Shown here piece by piece: positions 1 through 10,719 of a stretch of DNA of 64,000 nt (within the stretch, counting starts at the first letter, position 1; every line of letters begins with the position of its first letter). A program made the position numbers and the translations under genes. The stretch is from Zygosaccharomyces rouxii (lineage: Eukaryota > Ascomycota > Saccharomycetes > Saccharomycetales > Saccharomycetaceae). Below the pieces are notes generated by a model that saw only the letters and a list, made by a program, of their open reading frames with translations, was not told the origin of the DNA and did not search any database. Where the stretch lies: the NCBI RefSeq assembly GCF_000026365.1, contig NC_012993.1:1116001-1180000 (forward strand), in the 5' to 3' direction.

Positions 1-1746
1 TGTATAAAGAGGTGTGTGTGTTAGTGTCATCTCTTCTATCGGTATATCCAGATATTTGCGCTTCAAGTTAGCTTTCTTGAGAGGCTGTTCCAAAGGCGGT
101 GGTCTCCCATCTCTGAAGAAATATGGACTCTCTTTGTCTTTCTCGTTATGATCCTGCTCCTCGTCATCAGACATACCGAACATATCATCTGTTATTTCAT
201 CTGATTTACCCTTTCTAGCTGGTGTACCTCCGTGAGACTTGTTTTCGCCACTTGATAGATTATTACTTTCTCCAAATAAATCCTCATCATCCTCATCTCC
301 AAATAGTTCCTCGTCTCTCGGTGAATCAGTAACTGCTTCATGCTTTTGAGAAGGACTCACATCCCTACTTGGCGAAACCATTGCCATTGGAGCCATTGGT
401 GGTTCGGTTTCACGAAGCATTTGTTTCAGGCTGGTACCTACATCTGACTTTAACGGACTAACATCCCCCTCATTCATTAAAGATTTCTTGTCATTAAATA
501 TTTCTGATTCATTTAAACTTGGTGTTGTAGAAAAGGCACTTGGACCAAAATGTTCACCAGATCCAGTCAATGGTTTTTCAAAGCTCGAATACGCTGGTGA
601 TGTGTCTCTTGAAATAGGTTTCAGATCTGAATTTTCCTTCGATAGAAGATACGAAGTACTGGGGGCACTACCTATTTGACTCCTATAATACGGTTGGAAT
701 TGATCCGTATAGGCGCCGCCGGAGCTTAGAGCATTTCCTGAAAGAACAGCACCCGTGGTACCACTGGAGCTCTTGGGAGTACGATATGCAGATGTCTGTT
801 TCAGTTGAACAAAATCATCAATGACATCAAAGGCATCGTTTAGGTCGTGATAGCACGGACTCTCTTTTGAGTCGAATTGGTTATCCGAAACTACCTGTGC
901 AAAGCAAAGATCTAACGGCCAAATGATGGTTCTTGCATCCGTTGGGGGATCCATATATGATGCTATATTGGGAGTAAGACCGTTGAGATGACCCAGGTGA
1001 GGTATTAGTTTAACCCATTGCAAATCTCTCTTTTCAATCAACCTTATACCATGGGACACATAGAGGGTCATCAACAGTACTTCTGCATTTTTGGGAGGAC
1101 GGGTTAGACATTTTTGCTTGTTGCTGGATGGCAAATACATTCTAATTCCTGATGGCGCCAAATACAATGCATGATTTTTCAAGAAACTGTCCTCAATACG
1201 GTCAATGGACAAAGGTGCTAAACCAGGCGATTTTGTAGTAATGGTGGTCACCAGTTCTCCATTGTCAAAAAGATGAGGTTCGATGTGTAGGACTTGACAT
1301 GCCTTAACTCCATCTAAAGAGAAACAGGCATTACCGTAGGGAATTAACTTGTTAAAAGATTTTGCAGTAATGTTGATGTAGATCATTCTCCTCAACGCCT
1401 TCAAGAAAAGTGCATAATGGGGTGGTAGATTTGGTTTAGAGTAATCTGCGGTAAAATGGCCCTTTTTATCAGGAATCAATTCTTCGCTGTTGCTCTCATC
1501 ACCACCTAATTTGGGCGGAGTAGGGACCTCTTGATCGTTAATGCTAAAGCACCATAATTCTCTTGATAATAGTGCTACTAAATTACGGGGATCCTGCTTC
1601 CTCAACAGCAATTCCATTTGAATCGACCATTGATCCTCTTGTTTCTTTGGCACATATTGGTGGAAGTTGACCTTCTCGAGCCTTTCAATCCTGTAAAAGC
1701 TAGACAACAGATCGTCTAACCTATAGGTTAACGAATCCGTAGTCAT
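1..1746 (-). CDS. SSN2: Mediator kinase-module subunit Med13, 5' part (C-terminus off the left edge)
   Basis: The frame is open from an ATG at 1746 down to base 1, giving 582 codons and no stop, so this is the N-terminal part of a longer protein (the S. cerevisiae protein has about 1420 residues). The start reads MTTDSLTYRLDDLLSSFYRI, and the first third contains blocks typical of Ssn2/Med13 (QWSIQMELLLRKQDP, ALLSRELWCFSIND, TADYSKPNLPPHYALFLKAL, LAPSGIRMYLP). A Ser/Thr/Pro-rich linker follows, then acidic patches such as DEDDEDLFGES, then the conserved KRKYLDIPIEEMTL. Med13 links the Cdk8-cyclin C kinase module to core Mediator and mostly represses transcription in the nucleus. It lies next to a YDR444W-like lipase in S. 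cerevisiae too, which supports the assignment; here other genes have been inserted between them. Confidence 0.95.
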   Translation of the reverse strand, partial: MTTDSLTYRLDDLLSSFYRIERLEKVNFHQYVPKKQEDQWSIQMELLLRKQDPRNLVALLSRELWCFSINDQEVPTPPKLGGDESNSEELIPDKKGHFTADYSKPNLPPHYALFLKALRRMIYINITAKSFNKLIPYGNACFSLDGVKACQVLHIEPHLFDNGELVTTITTKSPGLAPLSIDRIEDSFLKNHALYLAPSGIRMYLPSSNKQKCLTRPPKNAEVLLMTLYVSHGIRLIEKRDLQWVKLIPHLGHLNGLTPNIASYMDPPTDARTIIWPLDLCFAQVVSDNQFDSKESPCYHDLNDAFDVIDDFVQLKQTSAYRTPKSSSGTTGAVLSGNALSSGGAYTDQFQPYYRSQIGSAPSTSYLLSKENSDLKPISRDTSPAYSSFEKPLTGSGEHFGPSAFSTTPSLNESEIFNDKKSLMNEGDVSPLKSDVGTSLKQMLRETEPPMAPMAMVSPSRDVSPSQKHEAVTDSPRDEELFGDEDDEDLFGESNNLSSGENKSHGGTPARKGKSDEITDDMFGMSDDEEQDHNEKDKESPYFFRDGRPPPLEQPLKKANLKRKYLDIPIEEMTLTHTPLYT

Positions 1747-2073
1747 CGCAAGCACTGAAATTGATCGAAATGATATTATAAATGAGTTCTTTGGTCTTAA
1801 TGTTAAAGTTATCACCTTATATATAATATTAGACAGATTTACAAAGTTCATGCCCGGTTATACCAACACTTGGTAAGCATTCTCTCTCACGTGAAATAAT
1901 GTAAGAAGGTATCAAGAACCCGGATTTACTACTAAGTGGTAAGTTGATGATTCCCTAAAGCTTACCTCCATATTCTTTTTGCTTTTCTTCTATTAATCTC
2001 GATATTTCATTCTATTTACTTGATGCTCATGGTTCCTGCCTTTGCCTCTTTCATCAATCGTTATTCGCACGAA
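1747..2073. promoter_or_regulatory. MED13 promoter and HYR1 3' flank
   Basis: Non-coding interval between two genes on the minus strand. It holds a TATA-like stretch near 1815-1825 and a perfect TCACGTGA palindrome at 1887-1894, the core recognised by Cbf1/Pho4-type bHLH factors. I see no open frame or RNA gene here. Confidence 0.5.
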
Positions 2074-2571
2074 TTACAGTTTAGGTTCAGATTCAAGAAG
2101 TTGCTGGATCACAGAATCTAATGAAGATGGTTTCTCCAAAGAACCCCATCGTCCAAACACTTGACCTTGTCTATCCACAAGGAATTTTTCAAAATTCCAT
2201 TTAATACCTCTAAATCCCATAAGACCCGCCTTTTGAGATTTTAAAAATTGGTAAACAGGGTCAGAATCAGGTCCATTCACGTTTATTTTCTTCATTATGG
2301 GGAAAGTAACTCCATAGTTCAACTTACAGAACTGTGCAATTTGTGTATCTGAGCCTGTCTCTTGATGTCCGAACTGGTTGCAGGGAAACCCAAGAATTAC
2401 AAGTCCCATATCCTTATACTTCTTATAAAGCTCTTCTAATTCGTGATACTGAGGCGTAAACCCACATTTTGACGCAACATTAACGATGAGCACAACTTTA
2501 CCTTTTAACTGATCGAAGGAAAACACTTCACCTTTGCCGTCCCTTGGCTGCAATTCATAAAACTTAGACAT
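2074..2571 (-). CDS. HYR1: Thiol (glutathione peroxidase-like) peroxidase Hyr1/Gpx3
   Basis: A 165-residue protein of the usual GPx-like length. The peroxidatic Cys36 sits in ASKCGFTPQY, Cys64 in FPCNQFGHQE and the resolving Cys82 in FCKLNYG; WNFEKFLVD completes the catalytic tetrad region. In S. cerevisiae Gpx3/Hyr1 reduces hydroperoxides using thioredoxin and relays oxidation to the transcription factor Yap1; Cys36 and Cys82 at identical positions favour this assignment over Gpx1. Gpx2 is the closest alternative. The ATG at 2571 is the first in frame and matches the family start. The S. cerevisiae gene (YIR037W) is on another chromosome, so the position is not the conserved one. Confidence 0.9.
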   Translation of the reverse strand: MSKFYELQPRDGKGEVFSFDQLKGKVVLIVNVASKCGFTPQYHELEELYKKYKDMGLVILGFPCNQFGHQETGSDTQIAQFCKLNYGVTFPIMKKINVNGPDSDPVYQFLKSQKAGLMGFRGIKWNFEKFLVDRQGQVFGRWGSLEKPSSLDSVIQQLLESEPKL

Positions 2572-2819
2572 CCTTATAATGACAGTAAAGCCCTGAGTAC
2601 TCGATAAGCTTTGGTCTGAATGCTTCCTTGAAAGTATAGGAGCTATAGCGCTTTAGTAGTTAACTTATTTATCGCATCTCATGACACCCTCGAAGTACTG
2701 CACACTTTTTTTTTTTTTTTTCAGAATAAAGCATCGAGCGAACGGAAAGTGATTTACGATTGATCGACGCCGCGTAGAAACCCAAGTAGCTTTACAGGTA
2801 CAATAGTCTATCTGGCTTA

Positions 2820-4496
2820 TTATATAAAGTCGCTGTTCTTATACAAAGCATATTCGTCAACGAAATCGAGTCGCTGGCTTTGTGGGGTCCAATTGCTAGA
2901 GTGCCAAGCTTTAGTTCCTTCTTCATACATCTCGTTTACCTCTTCCAAGGTAAGACCTTTAGTCTCACATACAAAGAAGAAGACGTAGAAGAATGAGAAG
3001 ATTAGGCAACCCAAAAAGACGTACCCATAGTAGAAATGGATAGAACTTGTAATGAAAGGTGTCAAAAACCCAATGAGAAATCCCCACATCTTGTCACAAC
3101 CTACTGCAATGGCCATCGCACGGTTTTTCACACGCAATGGATAAGTCTCAGACACTATCACGTAGGCGGTGGGGGCCCAAGTGGTGGCAAAGCTGAAGAT
3201 GAACAGGCAGGCGAATGCAACCATAGCGTTCCCGGCAGGTTTGGAGGATGGTTCGTCTCTACCGTGAGGCCACAACTTGGTAACCCCCACAGATGCAAAG
3301 ATCAGAAAGCATGCCGACATGGCAAGGGAACCTGTCAGTAGACTTTTACGACGGCCAAATCTGTCTACTGTCCAAAGTGCTACGAAAGTAGAGACGAGAT
3401 TTATCACACCTAAGATGATGGAAGTTTCAAAAGAATCATCTAGTCCTATGGTTCGGAAGATAGTTGTACCATAATAGAAGAAGTAATTGTTCCCCGTTAA
3501 TTGTTGTAGCGATAGGATCATAGCTCCTATCTTTACTCTTCTGAAAATCTGTCCTCTGTTGGAGAACAATTCCTTCCAAGAGGCTTCGCCCTCTAGTCGT
3601 CCTACTTCAATGGCGGCATTGATGGATTCTAGTTCTTCAATGACCGTGGGGTGATCTTGAGGTAGTTTGTTCAATCTAGATACTGACTGAATTGCCTCCT
3701 CTTTAAATCCTTTCTCTAATAAGAATCTTGGTGATTCAGGAACCACCATTAATCCTACCAACATAAAGATTGCCCACAAGAAACACAACCCTAGAGGTAC
3801 CCTCCACTGAACGGAGTTTGCATAGAACTTGGTACCATAATCAGTACAGTAGCCTAGAAATATCCCCAATGTAATCATCAATTGGTAAAAAGAGACACAA
3901 GTACCTCTCAATTGTTTCGGAGAGATTTCAGATATCAGTGTCGGGGACAATACCGATAAACTGCCTACGCCTAGACCTGATAAAATCCTACCAAAGAAAT
4001 ACTGGTACCATGTATTTATTGAAGCGATCTGGACAACTATCCCCACAACATACACCAATACTGAACACATGAGTCCCTCACGCCTACCGTAAATGTCACC
4101 CAGACGACCTAATGTAAATCCCCCAATGGCACAACCTACATTGAAAACGGATACAATTAACCCCATTCTTGCTTCTGATAATTGGAACTCCTCGTTTGTA
4201 CTATCCCAATGTCCAAACCTTCTTTTAAAATCTGTCATGTTGATAAAGCCTGAAATGGTACCCGTATCCCATCCAAAGACGAACCCTCCAAATGCAATCA
4301 TGAGGCATGAACAGATTATAGACCAGTGGTTTGTTACGGACCCTTTCTCAGTGGAAGGAATGCTATCTATCTCTAAGTGCTCACTCTTTTCAGGTGTCAA
4401 TTTCTGAGAAAAGTGCGAATAGTTAGAGGAGTATTCGATGGTTTCATCACGGCTACGATTAGTTGGCGTACGATAAATTGTACTGCAATCGGACAT
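2820..4496 (-). CDS. Hexose transporter, HXT family (MFS)
   Basis: A 558-residue, twelve-helix sugar porter of the plasma membrane. Family marks include [10 protein letters not shown] after TM2, [11 protein letters not shown] before the central loop, [13 protein letters not shown] in TM7, DRFGRR and the C-terminal [14 protein letters not shown]. The frame stays open upstream to a GTG at 4760, but that extension has no ATG, and a TATA box (minus-strand TATATATAAA, 4558-4567) lies about 62 bp upstream of the ATG at 4496. I therefore start at 4496, giving the normal Hxt length. It looks like a facilitator of glucose or other hexoses, but which Hxt or Gal2-like subtype cannot be told. The segment [20 protein letters not shown] departs somewhat from the commonest Hxt sequence. 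Confidence 0.9.
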   Translation of the reverse strand: MSDCSTIYRTPTNRSRDETIEYSSNYSHFSQKLTPEKSEHLEIDSIPSTEKGSVTNHWSIICSCLMIAFGGFVFGWDTGTISGFINMTDFKRRFGHWDSTNEEFQLSEARMGLIVSVFNVGCAIGGFTLGRLGDIYGRREGLMCSVLVYVVGIVVQIASINTWYQYFFGRILSGLGVGSLSVLSPTLISEISPKQLRGTCVSFYQLMITLGIFLGYCTDYGTKFYANSVQWRVPLGLCFLWAIFMLVGLMVVPESPRFLLEKGFKEEAIQSVSRLNKLPQDHPTVIEELESINAAIEVGRLEGEASWKELFSNRGQIFRRVKIGAMILSLQQLTGNNYFFYYGTTIFRTIGLDDSFETSIILGVINLVSTFVALWTVDRFGRRKSLLTGSLAMSACFLIFASVGVTKLWPHGRDEPSSKPAGNAMVAFACLFIFSFATTWAPTAYVIVSETYPLRVKNRAMAIAVGCDKMWGFLIGFLTPFITSSIHFYYGYVFLGCLIFSFFYVFFFVCETKGLTLEEVNEMYEEGTKAWHSSNWTPQSQRLDFVDEYALYKNSDFI

Positions 4497-5063
4497 GGTG
4501 TTCGGTGTAGTCAATAGTTCTCCGTAAGAGAATGATATTATTCTTTCATTTGACGCATTTATATATAGATAAGCGCCAAGATGTTTCTGTGGAAAGTTTT
4601 CTAGAAACTTTATCAGTTGCGCTTCAGCCGCGCGACACCTCGGTTTCCATGCATATGCGTAGAGTACCATATGGCTGATAAGCACTTTCACATCATGACA
4701 ATATTTCCCCGTAGTTTGATCTGGATTAATTAAAACGTCTGTAAAAGTCTGGCTCCACACAAGTTATCCTCTTGCTATCTCCTACAGACCCGCGGATATA
4801 ATGTAGGAGACGGTAGTAAAAGTATTCCCATGGGTCCATGGAAAATACTTTCCATGAGAATTTCTTTTTTTTAGGCTCTCGAGATGAAGCTTTGATATAT
4901 AAATATCAATCTAGTTAAGAGATCGAATGGTTCCATTCGCTGCCAAGTAAATAAATAAATCAGATAGTTTGTATTAAATGATAGTGACTATTGTCGATAA
5001 ATATCAAAACAGTAAGATGGAAAAGAAAGCGAAGGAAATAAATAAAAATAATCAATGAATAAT
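4497..5063. promoter_or_regulatory. Hexose transporter promoter and OPT2 3' flank
   Basis: Both neighbours are on the minus strand. The part next to 4496 holds the TATA box at 4558-4567. Farther upstream is an 8-bp perfect inverted repeat (4837-4856). The rest is AT-rich 3' flank of OPT2. I looked for Rgt1 (CGGANNA) and Mig1 sites and found no convincing cluster. Confidence 0.5.
4837..4856. repeat. Perfect inverted repeat, 8-bp arms with 4-nt spacer
   Basis: CATGGAAA, then ATAC, then TTTCCATG. The dyad lies about 340 bp upstream of the hexose transporter ATG. It could be an operator for a dimeric regulator or part of a transcription end for OPT2; the sequence alone does not decide. Confidence 0.6.
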
Positions 5064-7733
5064 TCATGGGAAATGGCCTGGATCAGGACCGAAGTAACCC
5101 TTTGGTGTCAAGGTAATATTTTTCTTTGGTGGGCCAGCAGCATCAAGGCCGGCATTGATCACATCATTGCCCCACCAATTAATTGGTTTGTTTTTGTATT
5201 GCACGGAGAAGAAGATGATAATGGAAGAAACGACTAAACCAGCACTAAAACCTGCAGAGAGAACATAGTTATATTTTTCCCATAAACGAACCCTGTAACG
5301 TCTCATGTAGAATTGTGAAAAGAAATTTGCAATGGCACCTGGTGTCATATAGGTCAAATTGTATGGTGGTGCCATGTTTAGCATACCTCCGATAACGATA
5401 ACCGGGTTAAACCATGTGGGGTAGAAACGTGGTAGGAGCAGTTTATAAAGACCAAATCCAACCCCAATAAGAGCGCCGATCAACCAACACCATTTCATGA
5501 TAGGGTAAACACCTTCAAAAATACGTTTTGGACCAATAGCACCCCATAGGACAGATGAATTGTAATAAGTGACAGCGTCTGGACAAGTGAATTTAGATGC
5601 TTGATGTGGCTTACAGTAGTCCTTAATGTTACTCATTGACCAATTGAGAACACCGAGACAAACAAAGGTTTGAACTAAAATCATCAACATTTGACCGCGG
5701 AACAATGCCTTTGGAGGAATTTTTGCATAGTGGCCCAATTTCAAATTACCGACAAAGGAATCAGCCTGTCCATCGATGTTGTAACCGAATGCCTTGATAA
5801 TCATTAGGGCATGTGGATTACCAGGTAATGCATAACCCATAATGACTTCAATCAAAACGTTAAGACCCATTTGTAAAGCTGAGGTAGCTTCTAAAATAGT
5901 AATTGGAATCAAAAATGCTGCGTTAAGTCCGATTGACATGAAAAGTGACCAGACTGGAGTGTTTGTATGATAACCTTCGATAGTACCAATACCAACACCA
6001 ACTGCACAGATCAAGACCATATAGTACCACCAATCAGGAACTTCTTTGTAACGACGCATCATTCTAGAGTGAGGATCGTGAAACTCTTCCAAAGCATGAG
6101 CATCGTCTTTCCAAGCTTGTAACCAAGTGTGCTTTTTGGTTAATGCCCAAATTGCCAATGCCCATTCTTTGAAGGCACCATACATTATTTTCCATTCACT
6201 AATAAAATAATAGGCGAATAACAATGGGTATGATGCGATAAACGCACCATAACAAAAGATATTCCCGGCACTGTAATATGGGGGAGAGTAGTTTTGGTAT
6301 TTTTTGACATCCACTTCGTATTTCTTATTGAGAATAGCGTTAATTTCAAATGAGTCACCCGTATTGGTAAAGAGAGCATTGGAAAACATGGGTAAGAATT
6401 GACAGTCGTATTGGTTTGAATAATACATGGCAAGGACACAAATTGCAGCAATGAGAGCACCGATCATTTGACACATGTATGAAAACAAAGGTGTCACAAG
6501 ACAAAAATAGTTGTTAATGACATTCCAATCGAATGAAGCAATTGGATTAAAACCAACACCGCCCACCGAACCAGTAACCATTGCTAGATCGAAATTATCA
6601 GGTTTAATCCAGGTCATCCAGTTAAAAGTGGAAAGTGCTTGGAATAAATAGGTTGGGATCCATTGATAAAAAAAGATGAATCCAGTACAGATAAAGAAAA
6701 AAGTTTGACGAGTTAACCCTTTAGAATTTTTCTCTTCACGTCTGCTGAACAATGCCTTATTCAGTGCCATGGTTTGTAATTGAGATGGCCAAATTGCTTT
6801 TGAAGGATAAATCACAAATCTTCTCAGAGAACCAGCAAATCCAAGACCTAGATATTGGACACCAATCGATAAAAAGAATTGATAACCAAAGCTAACAGCC
6901 TCATGGTAGTACATCTTTTGGGTCAAAATGTTGTAATGGGTGTAAAAAGTAGTGCTACAGATGGCAAACAAAATTGTAGAAAACATCTGTTCCTTTTGAT
7001 TCCAAGGTTGTGGATAATTAATGTGGATCCTTTTGCCCTTCCAAATGGGAAATGACCAATAGGGCATAAATTTGGCCCATAAATTACCCATGGGGAACAA
7101 CAACATTTGAACCATAGCAGAATTAATGGTGATTGTCAACAATCTATGTGCGAAAAATTCATTGAAACCCGAACCAATAATAGCCCAAATTAACGCCAAA
7201 GTATAGGATCTGAAAGTTTCGATGGGAGCATCAGGGTCATCCCTTGGGTCAACACAAGCTCTGACAGATCTATAAGGTGAGTGCCAATGCAATAGACCAG
7301 CCATTGCCATCAAATCATAGTAATCCTGTTCATGAGGTTCTAAAAGCGCCGGGTCCAACTCAGACAATCTAACATATTCATCTAATTCATCCTGTGGAAT
7401 GTTGGGATCATCCTTATGGTAAACGGCAGACTCCTTCATCACTGCAACAGCATCTTCAAGACTCATCGTTGCAATCTTACCAGCAACGTATTGAATGTCA
7501 GCTGGTATATCAGTGATACTCTCCATATGGTCATACCCTAACTTCCTCAACAGAGCCGCCATTTGGTCATCATTAACCCCACTGGATGTTGGATGAATAG
7601 TCTCGAAGATTTCAGCATTCTGCTTATCGTCAAAGTACTCAACCACCCCATTATTGGGCTTAAAGTCCTTATCGATACTCGAGGAGCCATCCTCTTCGAT
7701 ATGTACCTGTCCTCTATTTGATTCCTTTTCCAT
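5064..7733 (-). CDS. OPT2: Oligopeptide transporter, OPT family (Opt2-like)
   Basis: An 889-residue membrane protein of the OPT family, the size of yeast Opt2 (877). A long acidic N-terminus of about 160 residues precedes many hydrophobic segments. Recognisable blocks are WAIIGSGFNEFFAHR, MGNLWAKFMPYW, WNQKEQMF, SVGGVGFNPIASFDWNVI, GFNIDGQADSFVGNLKLGHYAK-type sequence near residue 690, and MAPPYNLTYMTPGAIANFF near the end. The longest frame begins at a GTG (7757), so I use the ATG at 7733 (MEKESNRG). Family members carry peptides, glutathione or metal complexes, and Opt2 in S. cerevisiae affects membrane lipid asymmetry and glutathione handling. A decayed copy lies directly upstream. Confidence 0.92.
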   Translation of the reverse strand: MEKESNRGQVHIEEDGSSSIDKDFKPNNGVVEYFDDKQNAEIFETIHPTSSGVNDDQMAALLRKLGYDHMESITDIPADIQYVAGKIATMSLEDAVAVMKESAVYHKDDPNIPQDELDEYVRLSELDPALLEPHEQDYYDLMAMAGLLHWHSPYRSVRACVDPRDDPDAPIETFRSYTLALIWAIIGSGFNEFFAHRLLTITINSAMVQMLLFPMGNLWAKFMPYWSFPIWKGKRIHINYPQPWNQKEQMFSTILFAICSTTFYTHYNILTQKMYYHEAVSFGYQFFLSIGVQYLGLGFAGSLRRFVIYPSKAIWPSQLQTMALNKALFSRREEKNSKGLTRQTFFFICTGFIFFYQWIPTYLFQALSTFNWMTWIKPDNFDLAMVTGSVGGVGFNPIASFDWNVINNYFCLVTPLFSYMCQMIGALIAAICVLAMYYSNQYDCQFLPMFSNALFTNTGDSFEINAILNKKYEVDVKKYQNYSPPYYSAGNIFCYGAFIASYPLLFAYYFISEWKIMYGAFKEWALAIWALTKKHTWLQAWKDDAHALEEFHDPHSRMMRRYKEVPDWWYYMVLICAVGVGIGTIEGYHTNTPVWSLFMSIGLNAAFLIPITILEATSALQMGLNVLIEVIMGYALPGNPHALMIIKAFGYNIDGQADSFVGNLKLGHYAKIPPKALFRGQMLMILVQTFVCLGVLNWSMSNIKDYCKPHQASKFTCPDAVTYYNSSVLWGAIGPKRIFEGVYPIMKWCWLIGALIGVGFGLYKLLLPRFYPTWFNPVIVIGGMLNMAPPYNLTYMTPGAIANFFSQFYMRRYRVRLWEKYNYVLSAGFSAGLVVSSIIIFFSVQYKNKPINWWGNDVINAGLDAAGPPKKNITLTPKGYFGPDPGHFP

Positions 7734-8152
7734 GATTTGTGCTCTGTTAAGATACACTAAAGTATATTCTCGGCAATGCTATGTTATACTAATTACTATG
7801 CACTGCTCTGATCTGATCTGATCTGACTCATCTTTTCGAAACATGTGTCAATACCTCCAGACTATGGCACCTTTATACCATCTCATTGTACATGCTGCAT
7901 CATTGGGTGTCTTGCATCCTTCTCGACCCTTATCACTCCAGTATCACGCCATCGCAATAATGATAAGATTAAGACATTGACATAAAGATCTCGTATCGAG
8001 TCTTCCCGCTTTCCCGCTTTCCCAATAGAGAGTGACACTTCTTGCAGCAGAGAACATCTTGGTTGCATGTCAAGGAATTTTCTTTCCTCGGACTCATCGA
8101 GAAATTCTAGCAACCCAAACAAAAGAAAGTCACTACGTCCCCTTTCTCCTGT
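7734..8152. promoter_or_regulatory. OPT2 promoter region
   Basis: Interval between the intact OPT2 and the end of its decayed copy. It contains a short tandem repeat (TCTGA four times, about 7807-7826) and a GATAAG motif near 7963, the core of nitrogen-responsive GATA factor sites. The single GATA site is weak evidence of nitrogen control. Confidence 0.4.
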
Positions 8153-10253
8153 TTATGGAAAATGGCAGCCTTTTGATGTTAATGTGATGTCTTTCATTGG
8201 TGGCCCCCTCCTGTTTATGCCGCAATTCGTAACGTCGTTGCCTCACCACTGGATGTGCTTATCCTTGTATTCAACGGCAAAGAAAATTATAATAGATGAG
8301 AAAACGAGACCTGACGTAAATCCAGCTGATAAGACGTAGTTGTATTTTTTTTTCCACAGTAGAACTTTATACCGTCTCCAGTATCCCTGCGAGTAGAAAT
8401 TAGCGATAGCTCCAGGAATCATGGCGGCGAGCAGTTTTGCTTGATACCAAGAAACACCACTGGATTTACCCAAGTAGGTCAGTTTCGTAGCAAGGATTTT
8501 TTTCCATGCTCCAATGAACATTTCAACTAGGGCACCGATTAATCAACACCATTTCATTATGGGGTAAACACTTTTCAAAGATACGTTTGGGACCAATTGT
8601 ACCCCAAATGACACTTGCATTGTAGCATGTGATTGCGTCAGGGCAAGTAAATCTAGCAGATTGATTTGGTTGGCAGTAATCCTCGAGGTTTTGAATAGAC
8701 CGATTTAAGACACCGAGTCTTACAAAGATCTGAATAAGAACCATAGCGAGTTGACTTCTAAATGAGGCTATTGTTGGAATCTTTGTGTAGTGACCTAATT
8801 TTAGATTACTCACGTAGGAATCAACTTGACCTTCGATGTTGTAACTCGATGTTTTAACAACCATCGTTGCCTGGAGATTTCTGCATAGTAACCTTCGATG
8901 GTGATAATTGACACCACAATTGACAATGATAAGACTAAATAATACTACCAATGAGCTATTTTTTTGTAAGCACGCATCATTCTTTAATGGACATCCTCAT
9001 ATCCATCTAAAGCGTGGGATTCTGTTTTGAGCATCTTTTCCAAGTGGAAATATTGAAAAGTGATACTACGGAGTAGAAAATGTCCTTGGCGCTAACCCAA
9101 GGAATAGTAGATTCTGAAAAAAGATCAGAATAGGCAATCAAAAATGGGTATGTGAGGATTTCGGTTACATAGATAAGGATATTACCAGCGCTGCAGTAAG
9201 GTGCTGAATAAAATTGATATTTTTTCCAATCCAATTTATGAGTACCATCAACGATGTTGGTTACCTTAGTGCCCTTATTGGTGAAAACATCGGTAAATAT
9301 TTAGAATGAAAATTGTTTGACCAAAAATAATCACACAAGCTGCAAATACACCACCAGCTAATTGTTGAGCATAACTGAGGAAGGGGTTGTCAGACAGATA
9401 TAGTAGTTAATCAGATTCCAAGCAAAAGTTCTGATTGGGTTAATTCCAAGAGCACTGACAGAACCGGTGGTCATAGCTAAAATGAAACTGTTTTGCTCAA
9501 TCTACTTGAATGTCGGTAGGGCTTGGAAAAGGTATGAAGAAAACCATTGGTACAAAAAGATAAAAGTGGCAACCCCATAAACTAAACACCAACCGACATG
9601 AAAAATTGATAACCTAACTCTGTGTTTTCACGGTAGTGATATTTATTTGTTAAGATCTTGTCATGCATCATGAAAAGCGCCCGTACCAATTGCGAATAAT
9701 AACGTTGCAAGCATCTGTTCCTTTCGATTCCAAGGTTGTGAAACGTGGAATGACCAATAGGGCATAAATTTGGCCCATATCCATGGGGAATACGAACATT
9801 TGCACAACATTAGTCTTTAACTGAATGAACCAAACGGTGGAAGAAAATTTCGTTGAATCCAGATCTGATAATAGTCCATATGATCGCAATAAAAGAGCAT
9901 CTAAAGGTCTCTACAAGCACAGATGAATCGTCTCTAGGACCCACGGTAGCACGGACTTCTTGGTAAGGATAATGGAACTCCAAAAATCCTGCAAGTGCCT
10001 TCATAGCAGATAGATCCTCAGAAGTAAGCGCCTCGGGATCTACAGACGATAGCTTTCAAATTCCGAGGACCAATTTCTAGATACCTGAAGCCAGATAGTC
10101 TAACCCTGGCGGAACATCTTCAAGATTCCTATTGTAGTTTAACTTATCGAGCAGAAACGCAAGCAGCTCTTCCTAAAAATTCTCCAAACAACTGACTTCA
10201 CTTTCGTCGTAGGTTTTGGAATCAACCTTGTAATCCCGCTTATCCTCTTCCAT
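8153..10253 (-). pseudogene. Decayed tandem copy of the OPT2 transporter
   Basis: Homology to the neighbouring OPT2 runs from an ATG at 10253 to a TAA at 8153-8155, but it is scattered over all three frames. Intact patches include FLEFHYPYQEVRATVGPRDD, SGFNEIFFHR, YNIEGQVDSYVSNLKLGHY, CPDAITCYNASVIWGTIGPK, and IPGAIANFYSQGYWRRYKV, all clear counterparts of OPT2. Lesions seen include in-frame TAG codons near 10175 and 10079, several frameshifts, and near the end a TGG to TGA change (8243-8245; intact copy NWWGND, here QW-stop-GND). The sequence after that stop still matches OPT2 (GPP.K.ITLT.KG), so this is a whole-gene duplicate that has lost function, not a fragment. Length is close to the intact gene less its deletions. 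Confidence 0.92.
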
Positions 10254-10719
10254 AGTAAAGACAATCTAGCTGCCGACACAGATTTCGCGTTGCGATACTG
10301 GAACTCAGATCTACCTGCTGCAGGGGCATTGTGTTACGTATAAATCTTGGACCCTGAATCTGCAAGCATGCATTGACATTTTGATCAATGGTTCCATTAT
10401 AGAACGCTCCATCTCTTCCTTTTTCTCTATCGCATAACCGTTTCTATAGCTGCGGCTTCGTCCATCATTTTTATCGGACTTGGTGATGCGATCAGAGTAG
10501 AAGAGGGAAATACGTAAATCCTTCACGACTCAAACGTAAAGAATTGCATCAAAACAATCATCATCGGAGAAAACGGTGTTGTATTTTATCGTATTTACTG
10601 CCTTAGTAATTAAAAAATAAAAACATAAGGGTCCAAACCTCATCACGAAGCTTATTCTGGTGGTGTTCAAAGTTTTCCATTGAACCTTCATCGTCTTTAA
10701 TAGCTAAACAATTGCTGCT
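10254..10719. promoter_or_regulatory. Divergent interval upstream of the lipase gene
   Basis: Lies between the 5' end of the decayed OPT2 copy and the lipase ATG. It is the promoter of the lipase and the former promoter of the dead transporter. Nothing else with support was seen. Confidence 0.4.

Noticed and set aside
10311..10526. 71-codon minus-strand frame upstream of the dead OPT2 copy
   Set aside because: Not similar to the OPT2 N-terminus or any family I know, with no support for expression.
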